From NCBI RefSeq assembly GCF_019704555.1, contig NZ_AP024745.1, forward strand, positions 11,025,501-11,089,500: a stretch of DNA of 64,000 nucleotides, in the 5' to 3' direction. The stretch is from Actinoplanes sp. L3-i22. GTDB lineage: Bacteria > Actinomycetota > Actinomycetes > Mycobacteriales > Micromonosporaceae. A program made the translations under genes and the position numbers. How positions within the stretch are numbered: the stretch's first letter is position 1; each line of letters begins with the position of its first letter. Below are positions 45,773 to 53,719 of this stretch, in pieces. Under the pieces are notes generated by a model that saw only the letters and a list, made by a program, of their open reading frames with translations, made no database searches and was not told the DNA's origin.

Positions 45773-47320
45773 TCAGCGCTTGCCGAGCGGGACCACCAGG
45801 ACCGCTTCCGTGCCGCCGCCGGACCGGTTGCGCAGCTCGATGCTGCCGCGCAGCTCGCCGGTGGCCAGCGCCCGGACGATCTGCAGGCCGAGCCGCCCAC
45901 CGGCGTCCGCCTTGAAGCCCTCCGGCAGCCCGCGCCCGTTGTCGGCGACCGTGACGTGCAGCTGCTTGCGGAACTTGTGCGCGGAGACCACCACCTCGGC
46001 GCCCTGCTCCGGCGGCTCCGGCGCGTCGGCCTCGTCGTCGTCCGGCGTACCGAAGCCGTGCTCGACCGCGTTGATCAGCAGCTCGTTGAGCACCATCACC
46101 AGCGAGGTGGCGATCTCGGCGGGCAGTATCCCGAACGTGCCCTCGCGGCGCATGCCGACCGGGAAGCTGGTCGAGGCGACCTCGGTGGCGGCGGTGGCGA
46201 CCCGGTCCACGATGCCGTCGAACTCGACCGCCTCGTCGCTGGACATCGAGAGGGTCTCGTGGACCAGCGCGATCGAGGCGACCCGGCGGACCGACTCCTC
46301 CAGCGCCATCCGGGCCTCCGGGGCATCCACCCGGCGGGCCTGCAGGCGCAGCAGCGCGGCCACGGTCTGCAGGTTGTTCTTCACCCGGTGGTGGATCTCC
46401 CGGATGGTGGCGTCCTTGGTCATCAGGGCGCGGTCCCGCCGGCGGACCTCGGTCACGTCCCGGACCAGCACCAGCCCGCCGATCGGCACCCCGGCCGGGA
46501 GCAGCGGCAACGACCGGGTCAGCACGGTCGCGCCGCGGGCGTCGAACTCCATCCGGGGCGGGAACTCGCCGCGCAGCGCGGACCGGATCCGCTCGGCGAC
46601 GTCGTTGCCCTCCAGCGGGTCGGCGGCCAGCCGGCTGGACAGGTGCGCGAGCTCCTCGCCGACCAGGTGCGCGTTGAAGCCGAGCCGCCGGTACGCCGAC
46701 TGCGCGTTCGGACTGGCGTAGGTGACCTTGCCGGACGCGTCCAGCCGGATCAGGCCGTCGCCCACCCGGGGCGCCGAGGTGGTCATCTCGCCGGGCTGCC
46801 GGGCCGGCGGGAACGTGCCGTCGGCGACCATCTGGGCCAGGTCGTCCGCGGTGGTCAGGTAGTTCAGCTCGAGCTGGCTCGGGGTGCGGGCGGTGCTCAG
46901 GTTGGTGTCCCGGCCGATCACCGCGATCACCTCGCTGCGCCCCTCCTCGTGGTCGTTCTCGGCGCGGCGGCGCACCGGGATCGCCTCGTGGCGGGCGGGG
47001 GTGTCGCCGTACCAGACCGGGTCGCCCTCCCGCCAGATCCGTTCCTGGGTGAAGGCCACGTCCAGGTGGGCCACCTCGGGGCCGCCGAAGATCTTGCCCA
47101 CCTGGTCGTCCTGATACGCCGTCGGCGCGGTGGTCGGACGCACCTGCGCCACGCAGAGGAACTGACGCGGCTTGTCCCCCTTGATCGGCACCCACAGGAG
47201 CAGGTCGGCGAAGGAGAGGTCGGAGAGCAGCTGCCAGTCACCGGCCAGGCGGTGCAGGTGGTCGATGTCGGCGGAACCCAGGTTGGTGTGTTCCTCGACG
47301 AGATCGCGCAGGGTGGACAC
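45773..47320 (-). CDS. pdtaS: Sensor histidine kinase PdtaS-like
   Basis: 515 residues, no membrane segment. N-terminal GAF-like (about 5-150) and PAS (about 185-295) domains precede a HisKA_2 domain with phospho-acceptor His in REIHHRVKNNLQT and an HATPase with NELLINAVEHGF and DNGRGLPEG. In mycobacteria PdtaS phosphorylates the RNA-binding antiterminator PdtaR and integrates NO and copper signals. The partner PdtaR gene is not in this window. Convergent with the GT39 gene. Confidence 0.9.
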   Translation of the reverse strand: MSTLRDLVEEHTNLGSADIDHLHRLAGDWQLLSDLSFADLLLWVPIKGDKPRQFLCVAQVRPTTAPTAYQDDQVGKIFGGPEVAHLDVAFTQERIWREGDPVWYGDTPARHEAIPVRRRAENDHEEGRSEVIAVIGRDTNLSTARTPSQLELNYLTTADDLAQMVADGTFPPARQPGEMTTSAPRVGDGLIRLDASGKVTYASPNAQSAYRRLGFNAHLVGEELAHLSSRLAADPLEGNDVAERIRSALRGEFPPRMEFDARGATVLTRSLPLLPAGVPIGGLVLVRDVTEVRRRDRALMTKDATIREIHHRVKNNLQTVAALLRLQARRVDAPEARMALEESVRRVASIALVHETLSMSSDEAVEFDGIVDRVATAATEVASTSFPVGMRREGTFGILPAEIATSLVMVLNELLINAVEHGFGTPDDDEADAPEPPEQGAEVVVSAHKFRKQLHVTVADNGRGLPEGFKADAGGRLGLQIVRALATGELRGSIELRNRSGGGTEAVLVVPLGKR

Positions 47321-47349
47321 GGCCCAAGCCTGCCACGCCGATGTTTCGA

Positions 47350-48387
47350 TCAGAGCGTGCTGGTCACCTTCTTCAGCCCGCGCGGCGCGTCCGGGTCCTC
47401 GCCCTTGGCCAGCGCCAGCGCGAGCGCCAGTCGCTGCAGCGGCAGGATGTCGAGCAGCGGGCTGTACCGCTCGTCGATCGGCGGGACCACCAGGCGCCCC
47501 TCCGGGCCGACGGTCAGCACGTCCGCCTTGCGCTCGCTCAGCCGGGCGAGCACGTCCCGCATCGACTGGCCACCGGGGCCGCCGCCGACCACGGCGATCA
47601 CCGGCACGTCGGTGTCGGTCATCGCGAGCGGGCCGTGCAGCAGGTCGGCGCCGGAGAACGCGAGCGTCGGCACGTACGACGTCTCCATCAGCTTGAGCGC
47701 GGCCTCCCGGGCGGTCGGGTACGCGTACCCCCGGCCGGTGGTGACCATGTGCGGCGCGAACCGGTAGCGCTGCGCGATCTCGTCCACGGTCCGGTCCGCG
47801 AGCACCGTCTCGGCCAGCGCCGGGAGCCCGGCCAGCGCGGCGCGCTCGCTCTCCGGCAGCCGCCCGTCGCCGGCCCGGATCCCCTCGACCAGCAGCAGCA
47901 GCGCGAGCAGCTCGGCGGTGTACGTCTTGGTCGCCGCGACCGCCCGCTCGTGCCCGGACGCCACGTCCACGGACAGCTCGGCGGCCCGGGCCAGCGGCGA
48001 ATCCGGGTTGTTGGTGACCGCGAGGGTGAGCGCGCCGGTCTCCCGGGCGGCGGAGAGCACCCCGGTCAGGTCGGGCGAGCCGCCGCTCTGGCTGACCCCG
48101 ATGACCAGGGTCCCGGTGAAGTCGGGGCGGGCGCCGTAGAGCGTGATCGCGCTCGGCGAGGCGCTCGCCACCGGCAGACCCAGCCGGATCTCGGCGAGGT
48201 ACGCCCCGTAGAGCGCCGCGTGGTCGGAGGTGCCGCGCCCGACGAAGATCACGTTCCGCGGACGGCGGGCCGCGATCTCGGCCGCGACCTCGGCGATCGC
48301 GTCCGCGTGCGGGCCCTCCAGCAGGCGGGCGAAACCCGCCGGCTGTTCCGCAATGTCCGCTGCCATCCCGTGGCCTCGCTCTGTCAC
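47350..48387 (-). CDS. SIS-domain sugar-phosphate isomerase/deaminase
   Basis: 345 residues from GTG 48387, with GGGGAGG 5 nt upstream; an in-frame ATG at 48420 lacks a site. Two SIS domains: GRGTSDHAALYGAYL and VSQSGGSPDL in the first, TTGRGYAYPTAREAALKL in the second, with C-terminal KKVTSTL. It resembles the isomerase half of GlmS and lacks the glutaminase half, as in AgaS/NagB-II-type glucosamine-6-phosphate deaminases. The substrate is likely an amino-sugar phosphate. Divergent from a TPR gene across an operator-like region. Confidence 0.85.
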   Translation of the reverse strand: MTERGHGMAADIAEQPAGFARLLEGPHADAIAEVAAEIAARRPRNVIFVGRGTSDHAALYGAYLAEIRLGLPVASASPSAITLYGARPDFTGTLVIGVSQSGGSPDLTGVLSAARETGALTLAVTNNPDSPLARAAELSVDVASGHERAVAATKTYTAELLALLLLVEGIRAGDGRLPESERAALAGLPALAETVLADRTVDEIAQRYRFAPHMVTTGRGYAYPTAREAALKLMETSYVPTLAFSGADLLHGPLAMTDTDVPVIAVVGGGPGGQSMRDVLARLSERKADVLTVGPEGRLVVPPIDERYSPLLDILPLQRLALALALAKGEDPDAPRGLKKVTSTL

Positions 48388-48412
48388 GTCATCCTCCCCA
48401 GATGAGCAGTTC

Positions 48413-48480
48413 TCGCGCAATTGCTGCGCAGTCTTGCAAGAAAAAGATTAGTAAGTCAATCTTTCGCGCACAACTGCGCA
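48413..48480. promoter_or_regulatory. Paired operator-like repeats between the SIS and TPR genes
   Basis: TCGCGCA-N5-TGCGCA at 48413-48430 and TCGCGCA-N4-TGCGCA at 48464-48480 are direct copies 51 bp apart. Between them AAAGATT-N8-AATCTTT (48443-48464) is a perfect inverted repeat. The SIS gene -10 probably lies in this AT-rich centre. Confidence 0.55.
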
Positions 48481-48527
48481 AACGTGAGGACTGACAGATC
48501 GCTCCGCTGCCCGTACTGTCTTCACTC

Positions 48528-50069
48528 GTGGACGCCCACCCCCAGGTCCCGCACGACCTCGCCCTCGCTCGCGCGGCCCTCGACCGCGGTGAGATGGATC
48601 AGGCCGCCCGGCACCTGGCCGGGGCGTTGCTCCAAGCCCCCACCCTGCCGGAGATCCACGAGCTGCTCAGCCGATTGGCGGCACACACCGACGGGGCCCT
48701 CGACCTCTTCCCGCTGGAGCCGCACGCGCCGGCCGGCCGGGTCGCCGCGCACGCGCACCTGCTCGCCGCGGCCGGGCGCCCGGAGGACGGCCTGCCCCTG
48801 CTCGCCGCGGCCAGCGGCCACACCCCCGGGGTGGACTGGGCCGGCGTCCCGTGGGTCAGCGACCCGGTGCTCGGCGGGCGGATCGACCCGGAGGCGCTGG
48901 CCCGCGTGCTGATGCGGCTCTGCACCGCGGTGGGCGACCCGGCGCCGGCCGCCGCCGCGGCATCGCTGCGGCCCTACCTGACCGTGGTCCGGCACGCCGT
49001 CGACGCGCACGGCGACCACGCGATGCTGCTCGGCGCCGGCTCGGCGCTGGCCCGCCGGCTCGGCGAGGCCCGGCTCGCCGTCGACTGGGCGATCCGCGGC
49101 GCCCGGGCCCGGCCGTCCAAGCTGGGCGAGATCTGGCTGGGGTACGCGTACCGCAGCGCCGGCCGGATCCCGGAGGCGCTCGCCGCGCTGCGCCGCGCCG
49201 TCATGTACGACCCGGACGACCTCTCGGTCTACGCCGACGTCGCCGCCACCCTGGCCGACCTGGGCCGGTTGGAGGAGGCGCTGAGCTGGACCGACCGCGC
49301 GCTGCAACGCGACCCGCGCTTCGACTGCGTGGTGCACACCGCGCACCGGCTGCGGTTCCGCGGCGACGGCGACGTGGCCCACCTGATCGCGCTCGCCGAC
49401 TTCATCCGCGACCACCCGGACGACACGCACGAGCACACCGACCTGGCCGAGTGCTGCCGGGACACGGCGTGGCTGGGCGGCGCGCCGGCCGGCCTGTCCC
49501 GGCTGCCGTCCGGCCGGGCCACGGTCAACGCCGAGCCGTCGGCGGACGCGGTGGACCGGCTGCTCCGGGTCGCCACGGCCGGCTGGCCGCACCCGCCGGC
49601 CGCCTACGACCGCGCGCTCGGCCTGGTGCTGGTCGAGCCGTGGGAGCTGCTCGCCATGCTCGGCCACCCCGCGGTGACCGGCGCGGAACGCCCCGGCGCC
49701 GCGGAGATCTGGGCCTGCCTGGGGCTGCTGCACCACGGGACCGAGGAGCCCTGGCTGGACTCGAGCCGGCGGCGGCTGCTGCTGGGCCTGCTCGACGGGG
49801 ACGTCGACCGGGTCGCCCAGGCGGCGCTGTTCGCGCTGGTCACCTACGCCTGGGTGGATCCGGCCGCGCGGGCGGACGTGGCGGCCGTGATGGCCGGGCG
49901 GCTGGCCGAGACGGCCGGCGGGCCGCACGCCCGGGCGATCGCCGAGCTGGCCCTGGTCACCCCGGAGCTGGACCGGGCGACCCGGGAACTGGCCGCGGCC
50001 ACCGTCCGGGTGCCGGTGGTCCCGCGCCAGCGCAGCCGTTCCTACCTGCTGCGATGGCTGAAGAAATAA
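48528..50069 (+). CDS. Tetratricopeptide-repeat protein
   Basis: 513 residues from GTG 48528. Helical hairpins of TPR type are clearest at about residues 10-45 (LALARAALDRGEMDQAARHL) and 205-275 (LGYAYRSAGRIPEALAALRR, LADLGRLEEALSWTDRAL). The C-terminal part is helical and ends in basic RSYLLRWLKK. No enzyme motif. TPRs bind partner proteins. The shared operator region with an amino-sugar isomerase gene may be coincidental. Confidence 0.75.
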   Translation: MDAHPQVPHDLALARAALDRGEMDQAARHLAGALLQAPTLPEIHELLSRLAAHTDGALDLFPLEPHAPAGRVAAHAHLLAAAGRPEDGLPLLAAASGHTPGVDWAGVPWVSDPVLGGRIDPEALARVLMRLCTAVGDPAPAAAAASLRPYLTVVRHAVDAHGDHAMLLGAGSALARRLGEARLAVDWAIRGARARPSKLGEIWLGYAYRSAGRIPEALAALRRAVMYDPDDLSVYADVAATLADLGRLEEALSWTDRALQRDPRFDCVVHTAHRLRFRGDGDVAHLIALADFIRDHPDDTHEHTDLAECCRDTAWLGGAPAGLSRLPSGRATVNAEPSADAVDRLLRVATAGWPHPPAAYDRALGLVLVEPWELLAMLGHPAVTGAERPGAAEIWACLGLLHHGTEEPWLDSSRRRLLLGLLDGDVDRVAQAALFALVTYAWVDPAARADVAAVMAGRLAETAGGPHARAIAELALVTPELDRATRELAAATVRVPVVPRQRSRSYLLRWLKK

Positions 50070-50073
50070 GAGC

Positions 50074-50289
50074 TCAGCCGATGACGGCGATCAGGTCGCC
50101 GGCCTGGACCACGTCGCCCTCGTCCACCGCCAGCTGATCGACCGTCCCGCGGGACTCGGCCACCACCGGGATCTCCATCTTCATGGACTCCAGGATCACC
50201 AGCGTGTCCCCCTCGGCCACGGTGTCGCCGACGCCGGCCACGATCTTCCAGACGTTGGCCACCATCTCGGCCCGGATCTCCTCGGACAT
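50074..50289 (-). CDS. Biotin/lipoyl attachment domain protein (TB7.3-like)
   Basis: 71 residues from ATG 50289, essentially only a biotinyl domain. ESMKMEIPV carries the Lys to be biotinylated. Free-standing carriers of this size in mycobacteria (TB7.3, Rv3221c) lie beside sigH and pdtaS, as here. It may carry CO2 for an acyl-CoA carboxylase; no carboxylase subunit is adjacent. Confidence 0.9.
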   Translation of the reverse strand: MSEEIRAEMVANVWKIVAGVGDTVAEGDTLVILESMKMEIPVVAESRGTVDQLAVDEGDVVQAGDLIAVIG

Positions 50290-50421
50290 TCCGATCGCTC
50301 TCCTCGCCACTTCCGGTGCTGGAAACGTCATCACATCACGGATCTGGAGCGGGTGAGTCCAGGCCGGGGAGACCGGCCGACTACGATCGGCGACTGAGCA
50401 AGCGTGAGGAAGGAGGCCCTT

Positions 50422-50496
50422 ATGGCCAAGAAGGCTCGCAAGAAGAAGGCCCGTAAGAAGAGCGGCGCGAACCACGGCAAGCGCCCCAACAGCTGA
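50422..50496 (+). CDS. Ribosomal protein bL37-type 24-residue peptide
   Basis: 24 codons from ATG 50422, preceded by GAAGGAGG. The peptide is MAKKARKKKARKKSG then ANHGKRPNS: highly basic with the ANHGKRPN signature of bL37, the tiny large-subunit protein found in mycobacterial ribosomes. Too short for usual gene callers. A strong terminator follows at once. It is divergent from the biotinyl carrier and convergent with rsrA. Confidence 0.82.
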   Translation: MAKKARKKKARKKSGANHGKRPNS

Positions 50497-50506
50497 ACAT
50501 GGAAAA

Positions 50507-50531
50507 GGGCCGGCTCGCGCCGGCCCTTTTT
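50507..50531. terminator. Bidirectional terminator between bL37 and rsrA
   Basis: GGGCCGGC-TCGC-GCCGGCCC with AAAA on one flank and TTTTT on the other, 10 bp past the bL37 stop and 3 bp from the rsrA stop. It serves both convergent genes. Confidence 0.92.
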
Positions 50532-50533
50532 CG

Positions 50534-50818
50534 TCAGGGGAGGTATTCCCGCGTCTCGGTCTGCACCTCGAGCTGGTCCAGCTTGTGGCGCAGCCGGTCC
50601 CGCAGCTCGGACGGTGCCCGCTCGTCGCCGCAGCAGCGGCCGACCAGCGCCTTCACCTCGTGTTCGATACCGAACTCACGGAGGCAGAAGGTGCACTCGT
50701 CCAGGTGCTTCTGGATCAGCTGACGGCGGTCCTCGCTGCACTCCAGATCGAGGTAGAGGTACACCTCGCTGAGCACGATGTCGCAGTCGGTCTCGTGTTC
50801 GCCCTCGGCGCTCGACAT
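50534..50818 (-). CDS. rsrA: Zinc-binding anti-sigma factor RsrA/RshA
   Basis: 94 residues from ATG 50818, with GGAGG 9 nt upstream. ZAS motif H38-L-D-E-C42-T-F-C45, plus Cys12, Cys27, Cys62 and Cys63. In this family reduced zinc-bound protein holds SigR/SigH; oxidation forms a disulfide, releases zinc and frees the sigma factor. Starts 4 bp after the sigH stop, so the two are made together. Confidence 0.92.
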   Translation of the reverse strand: MSSAEGEHETDCDIVLSEVYLYLDLECSEDRRQLIQKHLDECTFCLREFGIEHEVKALVGRCCGDERAPSELRDRLRHKLDQLEVQTETREYLP

Positions 50819-50822
50819 CGGC

Positions 50823-51422
50823 TCATGCCTCCTGCGGCTCGGACGCGGTCCGGGTGATGCCCCGGTCGACGGCGTACTTCTCCAGCAGGTTGCGCAGGTT
50901 GCGCCGGCCGCGGTGCAGCCGGGACATGACGGTGCCGATCGGCGTACCCATGATGTCGGCGATCTCCTTGTACGAGAAACCCTCGACATCGGCGAGGTAG
51001 ACGGCGAGCCGGAAATCCTCCGGCAGGGACTGCAGGGCCTCCTTGATGTCGCTGTCCGGAAGCCGGTCCAGCGCCTCGGTCTCGGCCGAACGCAGACCCG
51101 ACGACGTGTGCGACTCGCTGGAGGCGAGCTGCCAGTCGGTGATCTCCTCGGTCGGCGCCTGCAGGGGTTGCCGCTGCTTGCGCCGGTACGAGTTGATGTA
51201 GGTGTTCGTCAGGATCCGGTACAGCCAGGCCTTGAGGTTCGTACCCTCCTCGAACTGGTGAAACGCGGAGAACGCCTTGAGGAACGTCTCCTGCACCAGG
51301 TCTTCGGCATCGGCCGGGTTGCGGGTCATCCGCAGGCCGGCGGCGTACAACTGATCCACGAACGGCAGCGCGTCACGCTCGAAGCGCTCACGACGCTCGT
51401 CGACACGCTCTTTCTGGGCCAC
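50823..51422 (-). CDS. sigH: ECF sigma factor SigH/SigR
   Basis: 199 residues for the short form from GTG 51422, with GGGGGGAG upstream. Sigma region 2 ([22 protein letters not shown]) and region 4 ([25 protein letters not shown]) match SigR/SigH closely. It directs thiol-oxidative and heat-stress genes and is held by RsrA. The frame is open upstream to 51701 with start codons at TTG 51608, GTG 51617 and ATG 51638 just after a SigR-type promoter. An N-terminally extended isoform, like sigma-R prime of Streptomyces, is therefore likely. Confidence 0.92.
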   Translation of the reverse strand: MAQKERVDERRERFERDALPFVDQLYAAGLRMTRNPADAEDLVQETFLKAFSAFHQFEEGTNLKAWLYRILTNTYINSYRRKQRQPLQAPTEEITDWQLASSESHTSSGLRSAETEALDRLPDSDIKEALQSLPEDFRLAVYLADVEGFSYKEIADIMGTPIGTVMSRLHRGRRNLRNLLEKYAVDRGITRTASEPQEA

Positions 51423-51648
51423 CCTGGACTCCCCCCTCGACCGCCCCGCCGAGGATACGGGTAGTGCCCCGTTCACGCTCTCGAAAACCGGTGTGCTCAC
51501 GCTCACCGGCGTGGCGGGGGCCGCCGGCTCCACGGCCGGCCATTCCGGCGAGGCCAGGAGTTCCCGGACCCGGGTCGTCTCCCGGCGCTCGTGCTTGACC
51601 GCACGCAATGCAGACACCCCTTCCGATGAAAAAACCATCCGGTGCTGT

Positions 51649-51674
51649 AACGCCATGCCCACGATCAGAATTCC
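51649..51674 (-). promoter_or_regulatory. SigH/SigR-type autoregulatory promoter
   Basis: On the minus strand GGAAT (51674-51670) is followed by exactly 18 nt and GTT (51651-51649), the SigR/SigH consensus GGAAT-N18-GTT. It lies upstream of the extended sigH start codons, inside the 3' end of the hydrolase gene. Confidence 0.75.
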
Positions 51675-52279
51675 GCCGCCCAGCCATGTCGCGCAAGCCA
51701 CACGATCGCGAGCCGCGCGGTGCCCGGCAGGTCCTTCCGCAGGTCGTGCACCGCGCCGGGCCGCACGATCACCTCGATCGATCCGGACGGCTCGGGCACC
51801 CCGAACGGATCCCGGTCGCCGTTCAGGACCAGGGTCGGAATTCCGGCGGGCAGCTCATCCGCGCGGCTCTTCTCCGGCCTGCCCGGCGGGTGCAGCGGAA
51901 AGGCCAAGGCCAGCACCCCCGCGGCGGCCAGCGTGGGCGCGGTCCGCGACGCGACGCGCGCTCCGCTCGACCGACCACCGAAGATCAACGGCAGCTTGGG
52001 TACGGCGACCGCCCGCACCACCGCGGTCCACGCCTCGTCGAGGTGCCCGGCCGGAGCCGGCGCCTTCCGCCCGGCCACCCGGTACGGCTGGGTCACCAGC
52101 ACCACGCGCACCCCGGCCGCCACCGCGGCGTCGTGCACCGCCACCAGATCCGGCGCGTCCACGCCACCACCGGCCCCGTGACCCAGGAAGAGCTGGCTGC
52201 GCGACGGGCCGGCCGGTTCGGTGATCCGAACCCGGGCCGGCCCGCGCGGTGTCTCGACGTTCTTCTCGGAGCTGCTCAC
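51665..52279 (-). CDS. Alpha/beta hydrolase, KANL3/Tex30-like
   Basis: 204 residues. [10 protein letters not shown] is the oxyanion strand loop, [10 protein letters not shown] holds the nucleophile Ser, NGDRDPFG the Asp, and AVHDLRKD the His region. [13 protein letters not shown] is typical of the KANL3/Tex30 (dienelactone hydrolase-like) group. Substrate unknown. The 3' end carries the sigH promoter, so transcription of the two genes is interlocked. Confidence 0.8.
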   Translation of the reverse strand: MSSSEKNVETPRGPARVRITEPAGPSRSQLFLGHGAGGGVDAPDLVAVHDAAVAAGVRVVLVTQPYRVAGRKAPAPAGHLDEAWTAVVRAVAVPKLPLIFGGRSSGARVASRTAPTLAAAGVLALAFPLHPPGRPEKSRADELPAGIPTLVLNGDRDPFGVPEPSGSIEVIVRPGAVHDLRKDLPGTARLAIVWLARHGWAAEF

Positions 52280-52293
52280 AGGCTCCGTTTCTA

Positions 52294-52692
52294 TCAGCGA
52301 CTCGCCGGTTCCAGCGTCAGGAAACGGCGGTCCTCCTCGTCCGTGGAGTCGTCCTCGACCGACTCGCCGTCGGGCCGGACGCGCTCGCGCCAGGCCACCA
52401 ACATGGCACGCCGTTCACGTGGCGTGGTGCCGCCCCAGACGCCGTGGCAATCGCCGACCTGCAGCGCCCAGGCCAGGCACGGGCCCTGCACAGGGCAGGT
52501 GCCACAGAGCGCGACGGCTCCGCCGGACGGCTCGTTGGGTGCCGGAAAGAACGTCTCCGGGTCGACGGTCCGGCATGCTCCCCGGGTCCGCCAAGCCTCG
52601 TCGGTACGGCGTTGCGCAATTGCGTCGAGCAACCGCGGGTCACGTCGCGCGATAGCCACTTCGTGCGGACGCGGCATGCGTGCTCGTGTCAT
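52294..52692 (-). CDS. WhiB family regulator (second copy)
   Basis: 132 residues. Cluster cysteines C40, C63, C66 and C72 (RGAC ... LCGTCPVQGPC) and the GVWGG turn. The N-terminal 35 residues and an acidic C-terminal tail (DDSTDEEDRR) are longer than in WhiB1, and the class is uncertain. No AT-hook as in WhiB7. Like other WhiB proteins it likely binds sigma-A and responds to redox or NO. A perfect inverted repeat lies 80 bp upstream. Confidence 0.88.
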   Translation of the reverse strand: MTRARMPRPHEVAIARRDPRLLDAIAQRRTDEAWRTRGACRTVDPETFFPAPNEPSGGAVALCGTCPVQGPCLAWALQVGDCHGVWGGTTPRERRAMLVAWRERVRPDGESVEDDSTDEEDRRFLTLEPASR

Positions 52693-52772
52693 CAGCCCAC
52701 CTCCCCCGTGGGACCGGAACTGCTGTGGCCGCCGCTACGCACCTTGCGGACCGGCACCACTCCGGCGCTGGT

Positions 52773-52790
52773 TTGTACCGCACCGTACAA
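52773..52790. promoter_or_regulatory. Inverted repeat upstream of the second whiB gene
   Basis: TTGTAC-N6-GTACAA is perfect, 81 bp before the whiB start. On the minus strand TTGACA (near 52830) farther upstream could be a -35 box, so the repeat would lie downstream of that promoter as an operator. Confidence 0.45.
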
Positions 52791-52883
52791 GATCAGAACA
52801 AGGGTTTGATCTATCTTGAAACAAACTTGTCAACGGAGAATCCGCGCATACTCCGACAAAGAACTTCGTTGATCTCCTGGAGT

Positions 52884-53561
52884 TCAGAAAAGCGTTACCT
52901 TCGGGGGAGGGTTCAGCAACTCCGGACCGTTGTTGCGGACATTGCCCACCGCCGGGCCCACCGGGCGAATCACGATCGACGCCAATCCCGCCTCGTCGAG
53001 CGGGCGGAGCAGCGGCTCCGGATCACCGCCGCCGGCCAGCCAGGCGGACCACCGCTCGCGCGGCAGGATCAGCGGCATCCGGTCGTGCACCCGGGTCAGC
53101 TCACCGAGCGCCGCCGTGGTGATGACGCTGCAGGTCAGCACGGATTCCTTGCCCCACGCGGACCAGATCCCGGCGAGCGCCAGCGGGGTGCCGTCGGCCG
53201 GGGTCAGGTAGAAGGCCTGCTTCTGCTTGCCGTCGCGGACCCACTCGAACCAGCCGTCCGCCGGGACCAGGCAGCGCCGGCGTGCGAAGGACGGCGCGAA
53301 CGCCTTCAGGCCGGCCACCGTCTCGGCCCGCGCGTTGATCATCCGCGCGCCCTGCCGCAGGTCGGCGGCCCACGACGGGACCAGGCCCCAGCGCGCGGTG
53401 TCCAGCACCCGGGCGGCGTGCGTGACCGACTCGCGGATCAGCGGGACCGGGTCGGTGGGCGCGACGTTCCAGCTCGGCGACAGCTCCTCGGCCACGTCGG
53501 CCGCCTCGAAGAACTGGCTGAGATCCGCGTTGCTCCGCGTCGTCGCGTACCGCCCGCACAT
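52884..53561 (-). CDS. SOS response-associated peptidase (HMCES/YedK)
   Basis: 225 residues from ATG 53561. After Met removal the N-terminus is Cys (MCGRYATT), the residue that forms a covalent thiazolidine with abasic sites in single-stranded DNA. ARMINARAET, RRCLVPADGWFEW and VHDRMPLIL are the family blocks. It protects abasic sites at replication forks. Upstream in-frame starts would mask the essential Cys2 and are rejected. Confidence 0.93.
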   Translation of the reverse strand: MCGRYATTRSNADLSQFFEAADVAEELSPSWNVAPTDPVPLIRESVTHAARVLDTARWGLVPSWAADLRQGARMINARAETVAGLKAFAPSFARRRCLVPADGWFEWVRDGKQKQAFYLTPADGTPLALAGIWSAWGKESVLTCSVITTAALGELTRVHDRMPLILPRERWSAWLAGGGDPEPLLRPLDEAGLASIVIRPVGPAVGNVRNNGPELLNPPPKVTLF

Positions 53562-53719
53562 GGGGAGCAGCGTACGCCAACGGAAACGGCGGCAGGGGGC
53601 ACCGAACACCGAGGAAAAGCCCATGGTGGAACGTGCACAGGCGCCGAAAGGGGCAGCCATGTCCCGGGAGCCGGGAATGCGCCGCGGAAATGTCGGCGGC
53701 CCCCGGCAGAATGGCGGCC

